Assembly (NCBI RefSeq): GCF_918797505.1
Contig: NC_092797.1
Coordinates: forward strand, 37,585,372 to 37,649,371
Direction: 5' to 3'
Length of the DNA: 64,000 bases
Origin: Bemisia tabaci
Taxonomy: Eukaryota > Arthropoda > Insecta > Hemiptera > Aleyrodidae
In this document: in pieces, positions 22,111 through 34,296 of the stretch
Layout of the letters: the number at the start of each line of letters is the position of its first letter
Numbering within the stretch: the first letter of the stretch is position 1
The notes under the pieces: model-generated
Seen by the model: only the letters and a program-made list of their open reading frames with translations
Told to the model about the DNA's origin: nothing
Database searches by the model: none
Translations under genes and position numbers: made by a program

Positions 22111-23437
22111 GCTCGATGCAAAAAAGAATTTTTTCGCCCCCTCCTAAGGTACAGTCGAGTTTTTTCAATTTCCGACCCCTTTCTTTTATTACCACTACTT
22201 TTTTGTGCGATATAGCAACACAGCAAAGTTGACTCATCATTTTAAGTGACCATTTTAAACCATTAAAACATAATGTTGTCTCCGCAAGATGAGTAAAACT
22301 GAAATACCCATAAGTTGTGATTTGTCCTCTTGTTACGGGAGAATCATCGAAAGATCCCTTCTTACCCCCCTTCCGTGGCTTCCCATCGTCAACCCCTTCA
22401 GAGGTCCACCCCCATTCCCCTACCCGGCCCACCATCCTTCCGAGAGACGCGTAAATGACCGTTTTAACGGCGGTAGAAGCGAGACGAGTGCATTTGCATG
22501 AAATGTGCATTACTAAAATTAGTGCGGAGGTGGCTGAGGTAGACTCAACAAGGTACCCATCGATATATCGATTCGATACGTACCGTAAGTGGAGAGACAA
22601 TGCTGCCAAATTGTCAAATTGCGGAACATTCAATACAAAGCTGGTGTGTGAAGGTTTGCGGAATAGCTTGCGGTTTCTTGAGAAATGCGGATTATCTGCG
22701 GGTGTCCTAGGAAAATTAAGATATTTAGTGGACTTCGGTATTAAATCTGTGTCCTTCACTAGAGATATAGTCAACCTAGTAGTTTTTTGCACGTGAATTC
22801 GCACGAGAGCATCGTTTTGCAAGTTAGAAATGTCCAAAATCCACTCCTAAACTGACAGTTTGCGTAGTTCGCACTGCGCTTTTTCATCTACTGAATCTAC
22901 GGACTGCTGTTCGTAGTCAAACTTTAGCGTTAAAAATTACGGAGATGATTTATTCTTTAGGAGTTTAAGTTTATAGTCGTTTCAAAAATTCAGGAAAGTA
23001 AGGTGATTTTTTAGGAATTTGGTGGTGCCAAGCCTCGACTAGCGTAGATATGCGACCTGAAATCCCACCCAAAATTAAATTTATGGTGAATTACATTCTA
23101 TCGAAGGAAGAAATCTTATTTTTCAAGAAATTTCAGTTACTTTGCAGGGGCTGCGTATGAAGTCCGCAAAAATTATCTGTGAAATTATTTTAGAGATTTC
23201 AGAATATGACTCATGGTATCTTTCGCAATTCTAAAAATTCAAATTTTACCCTTTCTCTGCGTTTCACGACGTACGGAGTCCACTGTAGGAGTTTTATAAC
23301 ATTTTATTTTACAAAGCTGCCCGATGGATCTCTTAACCCTGGGCACTTTTGGAAAACTGTGTACAGACGAAAGAAGTATCATTCCGACCTATCGAACATG
23401 CCCCTAACCTGATTACTGAACCTTGGGACACCCTGAA
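22111..23437. other. No supported gene; longest open frame of the window
   Basis: A 249-codon minus-strand frame (22088-22837) lies here, but it has no recognisable domain, starts inside a degenerate MITE and is overlapped by plus-strand frames. I do not call it a gene. Confidence 0.35.
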
Positions 23438-23873
23438 TAGAGTCCCTTTATACCCAGAGTTAAGACAACTCGATTATCAGCTGACTGGCAGCCGGCCTTG
23501 GCTGGCCATGGAGGCACAAACGAGTGCACCCAAACGAACGATATTGAGGGATAAGGATAAGGAATCCTGCGATGTCTGTCATCCAAAAACAACATCAACA
23601 AAATTGATCAATTAAAAAGAAAAGGAGATTGGTTTGTGAATAATTGCTTAATCTATTTTCATTTTTGACCGATGGAAATAACAATTTACTCTTGATAAAC
23701 CACACTTAGGTAATATTTTCATTATTTTTGTTTACATTCGAGTCACCGTCATCTTGGTGTACTCGTTTGTGACTCCATGAGCGAGAACCAATCAGAATTG
23801 AATTTTTTTTTTTAGGCTTTTTTCAGCCCAATTAAAAGTGAGTTGTCGTAACTCTGGGTATATAGGGACTCTA
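23438..23873. mobile_element. Family O MITE, copy 1
   Basis: 436 bp with inverted ends TAGAGTCCCTTTATACCCAG and its inverse ending TATATAGGGACTCTA, extended by AGTTAAGACAACTC / GAGTTGTCGTAACT. It shares TCGTTTGTGACTCCATGAG with the copy at 31795-32109. Confidence 0.75.
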
Positions 23874-24521
23874 ACCCTGAAGTCCGGACAAAGTTGTATA
23901 ACGTTCCGCGGGCTATGGACGGGTCTTTCGGTGCTTCTTTCGTAAAAAATTCCCTCCGGAAATTTCGATCGGCACCACTGGCTCGAACGGACCGAATCCG
24001 AATCGGCGGACGACGAAGTCTTGGATGAGGCTGTTAAATAATAATAAATGAGCCGGGGCGACGTCGGCGTCGACTCCGGCCCGGGAAACCGGTCGCGTTT
24101 CACCGCGTTTATGTTGTCTCCCGGTGCTCATCTGGGGGCTAAGCGCGTAAATGGAAGGCTAATTGCCCCTCAGCGCCGCCCGCTCCTGGACTCGGCCAAC
24201 ATCAACCTGTCCGGACCCCAACCCCAAACTCCCCATCATCCCGGGCCCCGGTTCCTTCGGTTCCTCGCAGGTTTTTCCGCACAACTTTGTGCGGCTGATG
24301 GTGCGTGAAATTGCACTTTACGTGATGCACCACTGTGTTGGAATCGTCGAGAAATGTCGGAAGTATGAGAGAGAAGTAGTCAAATGCGTTAATTTTCATG
24401 AAGTGCCTTTAAATCTTAGGTCAATCACCTCTGTTATAGCCCCCTGTCATCTTTGTTTGAGATTAAGAAGATACTCACGAAAAAACTAGTATGCATCGGA
24501 GACACAAAACGAATGGGTTAA
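23874..24521. other. GC-rich island
   Basis: 23880-24300 is GC-rich with frames open on both strands; nothing recognised. 24300-24521 is AT-rich. Confidence 0.4.
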
Positions 24522-24663
24522 TTGGACTGCATTTTGCAATTAGGAACCATAAAATCTGGCTAATCTGAAAAAACACTTATGTGCATAGGGAGACTAATAA
24601 CACATTCTTTGTTTTTCAACCGGGCTAGAATTTATAGCTCCAAATTGTACAATGCAGTCCAAT
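24522..24663. mobile_element. Family I MITE, copy 1
   Basis: About 142 bp with TTGGACTGCATTTTGCAATT at the left and TACAATGCAGTCCAA at the right; interior CTGAAAAAACACTTATGTGC. Other copies at 49643-49780 and 61890-62027. Confidence 0.8.
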
Positions 24664-25331
24664 TGGTGTTGCCCAATTTTTTTGCGGCACGCACCTGTTA
24701 TAGTGTAAGGTTTAGACGCAAACCGAGTATGTTGCACCCTAAAGCGACAAATAGGTTGCATTTGGCAAAAAGGAACCAAGAGCATTGCAATATAGATTGT
24801 ACAATTTCATTTGTCTTGGAAGAAAAATTTGATCATTTATAAACAGTTTCTATATCATACCATAAAAATTGTTAATTTAAGTAAAAAATTACGATATAAT
24901 TTTCATATGTTCGCATTATTCCAGTAGTTTTACAGCAAAAGATGAAATTGCACAATCTTATTGTAAGCCCCATTTCGATGTTCCTTTTTTAAAATGTTTT
25001 ACTTTAAATTGGCGGCATATTTTTAGAAAGAATAATTAATGGGAAGAGGAACGTAAAGAGTTACACTGATAAATGGAATGGGGCTCGAAACAAATGAATA
25101 GGAAAGGTGAATGATTCAAATATCTGTTGTGTTAAAAACAGGCACTGTCAAGTTTCAGCGCCAAATTCTGCTGCAGTTGGGTGCGAAATGGAATTAAGCG
25201 TGTTAGTCGTGCCGTCAAATAGTTCTGTGTAGTCCGCAATGCGAGCCAAGATCAGCGTCACCTCTCCTCCATTTCTGGAAGGCATGAATCGAGTCCCTCT
25301 AGAAATTATTTGCTCTTCTCGTATTTTATAA
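24664..25331. other. No feature recognised
   Basis: AT-rich; TTGCATTTGGCAAAAAGGAACC at 24756 faintly recalls a family I end. Confidence 0.35.
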
Positions 25332-25380
25332 TACGACGTACGTCGACGTGCGACGACGTTTTTCGTACGTTTCGTTTTCG
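25332..25380. repeat. ACGT/CGAC-dense palindromic patch
   Basis: A 49-bp patch packed with TACGT, CGACGT and GACG words, e.g. ACGACGTACGTCGACGTG, next to the hairpin CGTATTTTATAATACG. Function unknown. Confidence 0.5.
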
Positions 25381-25437
25381 TAGTAAGTCCCCTCGGAAAA
25401 AGAGACTTTATTCATTATAACTCAAAATACAGTCTTG

Positions 25438-25876
25438 AGGTGATTCGATGGACGCCATATTTTGTGTCAGAACGGCATGCAATATATCGCGTCAATTGGT
25501 TCCATTTTCTCAGCCTTTCGTCATTTTTCTCCAATTTTGAGATCGCAATTCTGTTGTCAGGAGAATAAAGCACTTACTTACCAATTTTAACAAAGAAATT
25601 CAACGTAATAAAGGCGTGGTTTTTTTAGAGCGAAAACCTCGCAGTCGAGTGCAGTTTCGATATCAGTATCGAATGCGATGTTTTCCCTCTAAAAGAAACC
25701 ACGCCTTTATTACGTTGAATTTCTTTGTTAAAATTGGTAAGTGAGTGCTTTAGTCTCTTGACAACAGAATTGCGATCTCAAAATTCGAGAAAAAGGACGA
25801 TTAGCTGAAAAAATGGAACCAATCGACGCGATATATCGCATGCCGTTCTGACACAAAATATGGCGTCCGAATCAGA
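25438..25876. repeat. Family F foldback element, copy 1
   Basis: About 439 bp, arms roughly 200 bp each. Left arm GGTGATTCGATGGACGCCAT, right arm ATGGCGTCCGAATCA. Arms share TTGTGTCAGAACGGCATGC, GAGATCGCAATTCTGTTGTC and AATTTCTTTGTTAAAATTGG. Short loop near TCGATATCAGTATCGAATGC. Second copy at 32603-33040. Confidence 0.85.
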
Positions 25877-26997
25877 GTATAAGAGTTATAAAAAAGTTTT
25901 TACTTGGATGCCCCATCAAAATATACCATCTGTATCAAGGATGTTCCGGAATCGACCCCCCTTCCCCCTGAATGTGTCAGAAGTCATGACTCGCGAACCA
26001 GGTGTCCAGCTCCTATGCTCGGATTAAGAAGGAGATATCATACACCTGATAAATGGGCTACTTAATATTCTTAGAGAGCGAATGGTGCTAGAAATCAGAT
26101 GCAATCGCTAATTCTTCCATCCGTGTAATCACGGATTCTTAATGCTTCTTTATTGAGGCTACATTGCATTATTTTGGAACGTCCATGAAAGTCTATGCTT
26201 ACCAGACCAAAACTATGGTATTATAGGGCAGCGGACTAAGCCTGAATTAATTCGTGATTACGTAAAACTTATAATGAAAATTTCATGAGCATTATGAATG
26301 TAACTGTATTTACGATAGCTTTCAAACCTAGGAATTACTGCTTAGTTTTCCTTTCGGAAATCATCTATCTCAATCTCTCAGGACTCAGGAGTGACAGGAA
26401 CGGGAGGTTGAACGCAAGTCGAACCGTACTTTTTTGATAGATTGCAATTTCAATTTTAAATGTTAAATAGTGTGTGACTGAAGTTGAGTATTTAAAACAT
26501 ATCTAATCGTCAAATGAACTTTTAATCTATATGCGAGTACACCTCTCGTTAGTACTCCTGTCTTGTAGATTCAAAGCAAACTCACTCATTGTGCACAAAC
26601 AGAGAGTAAACGTGCATCTTAAGGAACATGCATTTTACATGTATTTTCCTCTGCTTTAAAAAATTTTAATCAGAGGGTATGAAGAACGTTGATTTTTCGT
26701 TGAGAGGTTGATTTTTAAAATTGTTGTCGCGCGCGTGATTTTTGTGTGTGCATTTCGAAGACGAATGCACCGAAAAGTAATTTTTTCGATTTGTGTAATG
26801 ACTAAGTAGTTTCAGCGTCCATTTCATAGGAAGATAGCTCGTTATCATGCTCGCCTTCATTAAACATAGGTAGGCAACTTTTCAACTTAGGAGCAAGTCG
26901 ATTTGTATCCTGTTTCATCGTAGTTCCTGATATCTTGTTTGTAATCCTTGATCTTCTTCATTGCGCAGCACGGCACTTTGCCACCTCGCGTACCCTT
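25877..26997. other. No feature recognised
   Basis: AT-rich intergenic- or intron-like sequence; no gene or repeat recognised. Confidence 0.4.
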
Positions 26998-27296
26998 CAG
27001 GGTGTCTAGCATCAGGATTTTCCTCATTCTATCAGGCTTTGAGATCAATCAAGATTCGATCCCGATTTCATCAGGATTTGAGGAAAAATCGCGTAAAATC
27101 AGGATTTGAGAAAAGTCGGCCGTCCGATCGAATTTTTTTATCGAACTATTTTTGTGAAGTTACATTACATTAATTTTTCCCCGCCGAAATTCAGGATTTG
27201 GAAAAATTATTAAATCAGGATTTAGCAGCCAAAAATCAGGAACAATCAGGATTTCATATGGATTTCCCAAAATTAAAAAAAAAACTAGATACCCTG
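26998..27296. mobile_element. Family E MITE, copy 2
   Basis: 299 bp, ends CAGGGTGTCTAG and CTAGATACCCTG; interior of AATCAGGATTTGAG-type words as in 8912-9161. Confidence 0.8.
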
Positions 27297-27352
27297 TCCT
27301 TGTATCCTTCTCTCACCGTCTCTCTTTTTTTCGGGTGGTCTGAAAAGACCCC

Positions 27353-27582
27353 CACGGAAAAAATTAAATGCTGATCTAGCATTTAAATTGTTAAAAAAAG
27401 CCCGTCAGGTTTCAAATGCTGATTTTACAATACAAAAATGCTGAGAAAACATTTGAATTTGTTTGTTTTACAGTGGGCATAGTTAAGTTAGCATTTCTCC
27501 AAATGTAAAATCAGCATTTGAAACTTGTCGGACATGTTTTTAACAATATAAATGTTAAATCAACATTTACTTTTTTTCCGTG
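27353..27582. mobile_element. Family P MITE
   Basis: 230 bp with CACGGAAAAAATTAAATGCT at the left and inverse ending CATTTACTTTTTTTCCGTG; arms share AAATGCTGATTTTACA and TTTAACAAT words. Single copy here. Confidence 0.75.
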
Positions 27583-29608
27583 CCCATCATTCCCGGCATG
27601 TCTTTTTGATTTCACTCTAAAACCGCACGCTGCTCGCCCGAAAATCAGAGCAAAGAATGCTCCAGATTGAACTCAGAGGAGAACGCTCCCCGAAGTCGCG
27701 AGATTTCCCGGGGCGGCCTTTGACCCAAAAACCGTTGGATCGTCATTGATGGATCGATGAAAGAACCGGAAAGAGCGACTTGAATCGAGCTCGGATGAAA
27801 GCCCGGATTATCGATGACGCGCCATCAACGTCGCCAATACGTCGTCGTAACCGACAATGAGTTGTTACGGTGCTGCCCGAAAACAATGCCGACCAATCAT
27901 CGACGAAATTAATCGCCGCAGCTCCGCAGGTGAAATCCCGCCAACTCCCAGCTTTAAAAACTAATGGGCGTTCTAGCCGGCGCAGTTCCGCAGATAACAG
28001 CCGCAAGAATGGAAGAAGTACCATTAGTGTACCTTTACAAAGCGAGGATGGAAATTGGGTCCCATAAAGATCTCTAGGATCCAAAAAAAAATAGCAATGG
28101 CATTAGGTGGGCGGTGTTTGTTTTGAAGTTTATCACCTGCTGCACTTATTGTCAACCTTGTCGTGAAGTAGAGGTCCGGTTGAAAAGATTCTCTCCCGTG
28201 TTCAGTGGACAAAATTGGTCTCGAAACCGAGTGGAAGAGTCCAAATAAAGGAGTCACAATAAAGTTATGGCAAAAAAAAACTTAAAAAACCTAGCCTTCT
28301 GCCATTTTGCATCACCTGGACGCAATTCCAGTTATATTTCTGGTTCCCACGAGCTCAATTAACCTGAAATGGACTAGAGTACCTGTATAAGAAGAGTGCG
28401 GACTTGTCAAAATACGAAGCCCTTAGGGACCAAAAAGACGGCCGACCTTTCAACACGAAAAATGATACCGCTCTCCAGATTCCAATATGAAAACAAGATG
28501 ACCAAGAATGTTTCTAATTTAGCTTTCTTCCACAAAAATTAGTATAAGTGTATGCAAAAACTTAGTCAAATACGTGCTTTGCAAACCATGGGCGATGGGT
28601 CGTATCGATCATAAATCATCTGGATACTTTGAATTCATTGGTTGGGTGCCCTTTTAGACCCTGCAAGCTCCATGACCATCTCAAAATTACCGACGTGTCA
28701 GCACTCTTCCTATACGTGTACTGTAAAATGGAGGAGCCATTTATCAATGGTTCCTCCAAAGATCATTTTCTCCCTTCTAAAGAACTTTGTTTCGAACAAT
28801 ACACGTTAACGTATTCCAGGCGGTTTTTTTTGGCTCGTCGGTCATTTCTATGAATGAATCAGGTTCTATGATTCGAGCTCCATCCCAATTTTCCTCAATC
28901 TGAAAATGAATACAACATCGCGGCCTAAAAATAATGGAAAATCGCTTTGAAATTCAAATTTTCCGACCGATTTTCTGGAAACGTGCCTGTCTGCCAGGTG
29001 TTAAATGCGGTGGAATTTTAGATATCGGGGTCAAGGCCCTGGCGGCAAGATTTGTTTCTCTGAACATGACCGTGCTTTGCTGATGGCGCGTCTCAGATTT
29101 TTAGTGCTTAAAAAATATATTTGTGAAGATCGGTTAAAAACTGAAAGTTGAAACCTTCGCGTATCAGACCACTTTTCTGTCCATATCTTTTTACCTTCTT
29201 TGTAAATCGGATTATACAATTCCTGTCAAAAATTTTTCGATATCTGCGTGCGGATAAAAAATATTTACAAACTGAAAATTCAATTTGACGAACCGAATTA
29301 GTTGGGATGATATGGAACACCAAGCCTCAATCATAGAATACCTACATAGAGTCGTAATGTAAGTGGGAAAGCTGGCGCCACTTTTAAGCAATTTCCAGGT
29401 CCCGAATTCCGAGACTCCTTTGCGGCGCCGGGTCTCCTTTTCGATCCATAATCGATTGTTTGCGATACACGGGAACCCGGCCATGGAATTACTACGTACC
29501 CGTTACCGCAAATTTGGATCGAATATGTATCGAAAAAGTGACCCGCATACCGGGCTCGGAACTCGTCGAGCAGAACATGGCGCCACCTCTTCCGCTTACA
29601 TTACGACT
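27583..29608. other. No supported gene; GC-rich patches
   Basis: 27630-28070 and 29360-29600 are GC-richer and produce overlapping frames on both strands. Nothing recognised elsewhere. Confidence 0.4.
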
Positions 29609-30000
29609 CAATGAGAAAAATCCATGGCTTTATAAACCAATTTGTGGCTCATATCGACGGTGAAACTACCAAACCACGTATCTCGGTTTGCGACGTCGCA
29701 GACTTCCTGTCATACTTCATTTTTTAAATGAAAAACTACTTAACATCCAGTCTTGAAAATTTCTGTGATTTTTCCTCTTTGTGCGGAGAAAATTCCGTGA
29801 AAATTTCAAAGAATGATATTGATTTGGTCTACTTCAAAAAAATAAAATGTGAGCGTAGATTTTTAAACACCGCAAACGAGATACGTGGTTTGGTAGTTTC
29901 ACCGTCGATATGTGATATTATTATATGTCGCCTTTACTACCATTATTGGTATTCCATATGAACCACTAATTGGTTTATAAGCCTTATCTTTTTCTAAGTG
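29609..30000. mobile_element. Family C-like MITE split by family D
   Basis: Left CAATGAGAAAAATCCATGGC ... TATAAACC and right GGTTTATAAGCC ... CTTTTTCTAAGTG are diverged family C ends. The central 29653-29910 is a separate family D palindrome. Confidence 0.7.
29653..29910. mobile_element. Family D MITE nested in family C-like
   Basis: 258 bp. TATCGACGGTGAAACTACCA ... ACGTATCTCGGTTTGCGACG and the inverse CGCAAACGAGATACGTGG ... CACCGTCGATA. Related copies at 33727-33964 and 36271-36330. Confidence 0.75.
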
Positions 30001-30466
30001 CTTAGCCCGCGTTATGTTCTTTCGGAAAGGGGAACACTGCGAAAATTGTCTCGGAGCCGTTTCGGAGCCGCTGGCACGGGAACACGATCCGTTTAAAGGA
30101 TTTGATGTATTATTTTCGGTTGGCTGCCATGACCCCGCGAGCTTTCAGTGCCGCCGCCACTTTGTCACGCTGCTGCCCGCCGTGGCTGCTCCAGTTCGGC
30201 CGGGCGTTTCACCCGCGAGAGGCTACCTTTTGCCAACTTAACAGATCGATAAAACTCATCTTACCTTACACTCGAACCGTGCACCGACGTCGCCTCCTCC
30301 TCCCTCCCCCCCCCCGGTTTTCTCGGGATTTTATTATAGACTCGCTTTTCTTCGAGCTTTATCTTCATCTAATAGATTAACTTGTGCTCCTCCACGTAAA
30401 CTGCTCTTGTTTTAAGCTCTCTCCGGGGATTCCTTTCGGTAGTACCCTCGCGGAAAGGAGGAGGGT
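30001..30466. other. GC-rich patch, unrecognised
   Basis: 30030-30320 is GC-rich and ends in a short C run at 30308; no recognised feature. Confidence 0.4.
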
Positions 30467-30660
30467 AATTCATCGCGACGCTTCTCGGTAAAAACCGCGT
30501 ATGTCTGTAGGATTCTAGTTTGAAGTTATGCGTTTGTTACGCTGTGGGACCAGCTCCTTCATCCAATTCATCGCGGTGCTCCTCAGTAGAAACCGCGTAT
30601 CTCTGTAGGATTTTGGTTTGAGGTTATGCGGTTTTACTCTGTGGGACTGCTCCTTCATCC
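30467..30660. repeat. Tandem duplication, 98-bp units
   Basis: Units at 30467 and 30565 share AATTCATCGCG, AAACCGCGTAT, CTGTAGGATT and CTCCTTCATCC. Moderately diverged. Confidence 0.8.
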
Positions 30661-31161
30661 CTTGAAATTCGGTCAACTTCCGCGGTCCTTTCCATTATAC
30701 TCTATTATATTTACGCAGGTATCTCGAAGGGCTTTCCCATCTGTCTTTTGACCGAGCTCGGTTACCTACTTTCAAAGGGATCGTCGGTTTGGAGCTTTAA
30801 TTTATCGTCAACTATCTTGTTTCGCGCGTAGACTCCTCGGTCGGGAGGGTGGTCCGAGTGAATTATAGCAGCAATCTCCGGGCTTTCGAAAGCTGTGTAT
30901 CTCGAGTATACTGTACAGTACAGTATCTGTCTACATTCTACAACGTATCAACGGTACCAACAAAGAGAGGAAACTTGATTTTTTCAGACTTTTTGGATGT
31001 TGATTTGAATTATTCGTAGCCGTATGCCAAATACTGCCGTTGAACCGCCGCGCCTTGTAATTTATTTTATTATTGAGGATCTTGAATATATAGGTAAACA
31101 TTTCTCTACCTATTATTTACTCATTTTTTAAAACTTTAAAACGTTGTGGCACGTTTGTTTT
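30661..31161. other. No feature recognised
   Basis: Contains the small palindrome ATACTGTACAGTACAGTAT near 30907; otherwise nothing. Confidence 0.35.
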
Positions 31162-31440
31162 CACATTTTTCGGCTGTGTTTTTGTCCTCTCTACTTACAA
31201 CACACTTTTCTGTGCTCTGGTAATAGTAGCTCCGAGAGAGTTGGTGGCCTAAAGTCTGTTTTACTGCAAACATTCATATTTTACACAAATCTCGAGTCGA
31301 GTATTTTACACAAACCTCACATTTTTGGGCGTTGTTTTTGCCCCCTCTACTTGCAACACACTTTTCTGTGCTCTGGTAATAGTAGCTCCGAGAGATTTGG
31401 TGTCCTAAAGTCTGTTTTACTGCAAACATTCATATTTTAT
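31162..31440. repeat. Tandem duplication, about 156-bp units
   Basis: Units start at 31162 and 31318 and share ACACTTTTCTGTGCTCTGGT, AGTAGCTCCGAGAGA and CTAAAGTCTGTTTTACTGCA with few differences. The 164-codon frame 31144-31638 is this repeat translated, not a gene. Confidence 0.85.
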
Positions 31441-31794
31441 AAAAACTCCAACATCCCGATTCATATTTTAGTTAAGAAGGAACAAAGCCTCCGATTTTCG
31501 ACTGAGTTCAAAAAGTTGCCAGGAGATACTCCAATCGTGATGCAATTTGATGTTCAGAGTAAAAAAAAAACACATAACTCCATTGCAGTGTTTCCAGAAA
31601 ATTTTTTCAAAGAGAAGCAAGCCAATTTTACAGCTTGAAATTTACTCAGAACATCCTGCTGATGGAGAAGAAAAATCAAGGAAGTTTTCAAGGAAGTGCG
31701 TTGGCTACTTTCCTCTAGAAAGAATCAAGCATGACAGGAAGTTTGCAACGTCGCGACTCGCGCGGTTTCGCAAGTTGGCCATTGAGTTAAAACT
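31441..31794. other. No supported gene
   Basis: Part of a 150-codon plus-strand frame (31547-31999) that runs on into the family O element; no domain seen. Confidence 0.35.
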
Positions 31795-32109
31795 AGAGTC
31801 CCTTTATACTGAGAGTCAAGACAATGTGAATCCATTTCTGATTGGTTCCCGTATTTTAGGCCTTCGCAGTCTCACGAACGGGAATCAAGATTACATTTTC
31901 ACCGATCGCAAAGATTATAAACTGGAATGGACGAGGGAATTATTACGGGTTCGGCAAGGAACAAACGGACCGAGAGAAGGAACGGAGAAAGGAATTTGAG
32001 AATGGGCCGATCAAAGATTACGAAAAACGTTCAATTTGTGTAATCTTTATTCCCGTTTGTGACTCCATGAGGGGGTGTTGTCTTGACTCTCAGTATAAAG
32101 GGATTCTAG
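31795..32109. mobile_element. Family O MITE, copy 2
   Basis: 315 bp. TAGAGTCCCTTTATACTGAG ... AGTCAAGACAA at the left, TTGTCTTGACTCTCAGTATA ... AGGGATTCTAG at the right. It shares CGTTTGTGACTCCATGAG with copy 1. Confidence 0.75.
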
Positions 32110-32602
32110 CGAGGATTAACAACATTTTTTGAAAGCTGACCGTGAAAATACACTCGAGTGTGTTGTGTATGTCCAGATCTGTTGTCCATGTCCGCGCCGT
32201 TGACCACTCGACGGATTTTAATCCCTCGAAGGGGAGCGTATGAGGGACTACAATATGCCTCGGAGAAAGGCATAACCGCAGACGGTGACCAGACATCCCT
32301 AAATCCTGGCGTTTACATGTGCGACACAACACACAAGGAGCATAGCTCAGGAAACACAAAACCACTCGGTATCAAAACACACCGCCTTGAATAATGACCG
32401 GGTGACTTCCGCGTGGAGCGCACACATTCACCACCCCTCGTGCACTCCCTTACCCTTGCACGGGTTCTCCCTTCCCATTTTGTGGCTTTGTCGCGATCCG
32501 TCATCTGCGTTTCCAGCATGCTCCTCCGTGGGATCTTGCGCATTTCTGGAGAATGTTTTCGGGCATTTTCGTCGAGAGACAAATCTTCCTAGGCCTGCTT
32601 AA
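32110..32602. other. No feature recognised
   Basis: No recognised repeat or gene; short frames on both strands only. Confidence 0.4.
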
Positions 32603-33040
32603 GGTGATTCGATGAACGCCATATTTTGTGTCAGAACGGCACGCGATATATCGCACCCATTGGTTCCATTTTTTCAGCTACTCGTCATTTTTCTCCAATT
32701 TTGAGATCGCAATTCTGTTGTCAGGAGACTAAAGTACTCACTTAGCAATTTTAACAAAGAAATTCAATGTATTAAAGGGTGGTTTATTAAAAGAGAAAAT
32801 ATTGCATTCGAGTGCAGTCTCGATATCAGTATCGAATGCGATGTTTTCACTCTGAAAAAACCACGCCTATTACGTTTAATTTCTTTGTTAAAATTGGTAA
32901 GTGAGTGCTTTAGACTCCTGACAACAGAATTGCGATCTCAAAATTCGAGAAAAATGACGAGTAGCTGAAAAAATGGAACCAATTGATGCGATACATCGCA
33001 TGCCGTTCTGACACAAAATATGGCGTCCATCGAATCACCT
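32603..33040. repeat. Family F foldback element, copy 2
   Basis: 438 bp with complete ends AGGTGATTCGATG and CATCGAATCACCT, better preserved than copy 1. Arms about 200 bp around TCGATATCAGTATCGAATGC. Confidence 0.85.
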
Positions 33041-33726
33041 GAAGGGCATTACGAGGGTTCTTGTTTTGATGCTAACTCAAATTATTATCTCTACCACTTC
33101 GGTGTTCGGTTTCTCATGGTCCGCCTCCTACAACTTTCTTCATTTTTTTCTGCTAAAAGAACCTCTCCAGTTTCCATGAGCATGCGGTGGTGCCACTCAG
33201 GTTTATTGGAAAAGTCCTAATTTTAAACGTTTAAAAGTAAATAAAAAATGTTCCATTTTGCATATATATTGCTGATCTCGAAGATTTCGTATGAGTCTAA
33301 GAATAAATGAGGCTACTAGTTTCAAAGTGTATACAATGACCATTTTCGTTGAAATTGAGTTAGGAGTGGATTCTTGATCAGCCAATAGAGGAGAATCGGA
33401 AAATAATTTAATTATGTGCCAAGACAGCCGAAATCCTTTTTAATTAGCAGTTATGAAAATGTAGGTCGCAGCAAAGTGTACAGTACTCAATTTACTCAAA
33501 ATAGCTTTTTGCGTTTTTGTGACAAACCTCTTTTATGGACACAGGACTCTTTGGAACTAACAGTCCCACAAGCTTGATCAACTCACATTACTAATAGGTA
33601 AAAAGACGTCTTATAGAGTTAACGAAAAAAAAAAAAAAAAAAAAAAAAAGACCGTCAAATACAGGCTGAGTCAATGGAAGTCTTCCTGTAATGGTCAACA
33701 GTCAGAGTTTCATGAATGTATCACAC
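33041..33726. other. No feature recognised; A-tract
   Basis: Includes an A run at about 33626-33649. Otherwise AT-rich with nothing named. Confidence 0.4.
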
Positions 33727-33964
33727 ATCGACGGTGTAAGTCTGCAACCACTCGGTCGCGGCGATTGAACATCTCCGCTCTTATTTTATTTGTTTAAATG
33801 AGAACATTGTGACATCATTCCTTGAAGTTTTCACAGAGTTTTCTTTAACCACGGCAGGTTTTAGTGATTTCCATTGAGTAGTGCTCCACTTAAAAAATGA
33901 AGTATGTCAGGAAATCTACCTCGTCGCAAACCGAGATACTTGGTTGCGGACTTACACCGTCGAT
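33727..33964. mobile_element. Family D MITE, copy 2
   Basis: 238 bp. Left ATCGACGGTGTAAGTCTGCA, right TGCGGACTTACACCGTCGAT. Same end motif as 29653-29910. Confidence 0.75.
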
Positions 33965-34018
33965 ATTTCTTACTCCAAAAAAGAATTTTTAGATCGTCGA
34001 ATTGTATGTGTGCCTGCA

Positions 34019-34265
34019 CACTGGAAAAAAAAACAAAAAAAAAACACATTGGATCTAGAGTCCAGACTTTTGAAAACATTGACAAGAAAAAATACTCTTG
34101 ATTCAATCGGATTTTTGCTCGAATCAAAACGAAATCCTCTTAAAGTAAGAGGCTTGGTTCTTGATTTAAGTTAGATTCTGATTGAATCAAGAGTACTTTT
34201 TCTTGTCGATGTTTTTAAGAGTCTGGACTCTAGATCAAATGTTTTTTTTTTTTTTTTTTCCAGTG
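34019..34265. mobile_element. Family B MITE with expanded A/T tracts
   Basis: Left CACTGG then A runs interrupted by one C, then CACATTGGATCTAGAGTCCA; right ends with a run of about 21 T then CCAGTG. Body as in the other copies. Confidence 0.85.
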
Positions 34266-34296
34266 CGATTGAAAAGGGTTGCCGCAGTTAGAGAAT

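Noticed and set aside
22088..22837. 249-codon minus-strand open frame
   Set aside because: Longest frame in the window but no recognisable domain, begins in a degenerate MITE, overlapped by plus-strand frames, and no splice or promoter support.
31144..31999. 164- and 150-codon plus-strand frames
   Set aside because: The first is a translated tandem duplication; the second runs into a family O MITE. No protein-like conservation visible.
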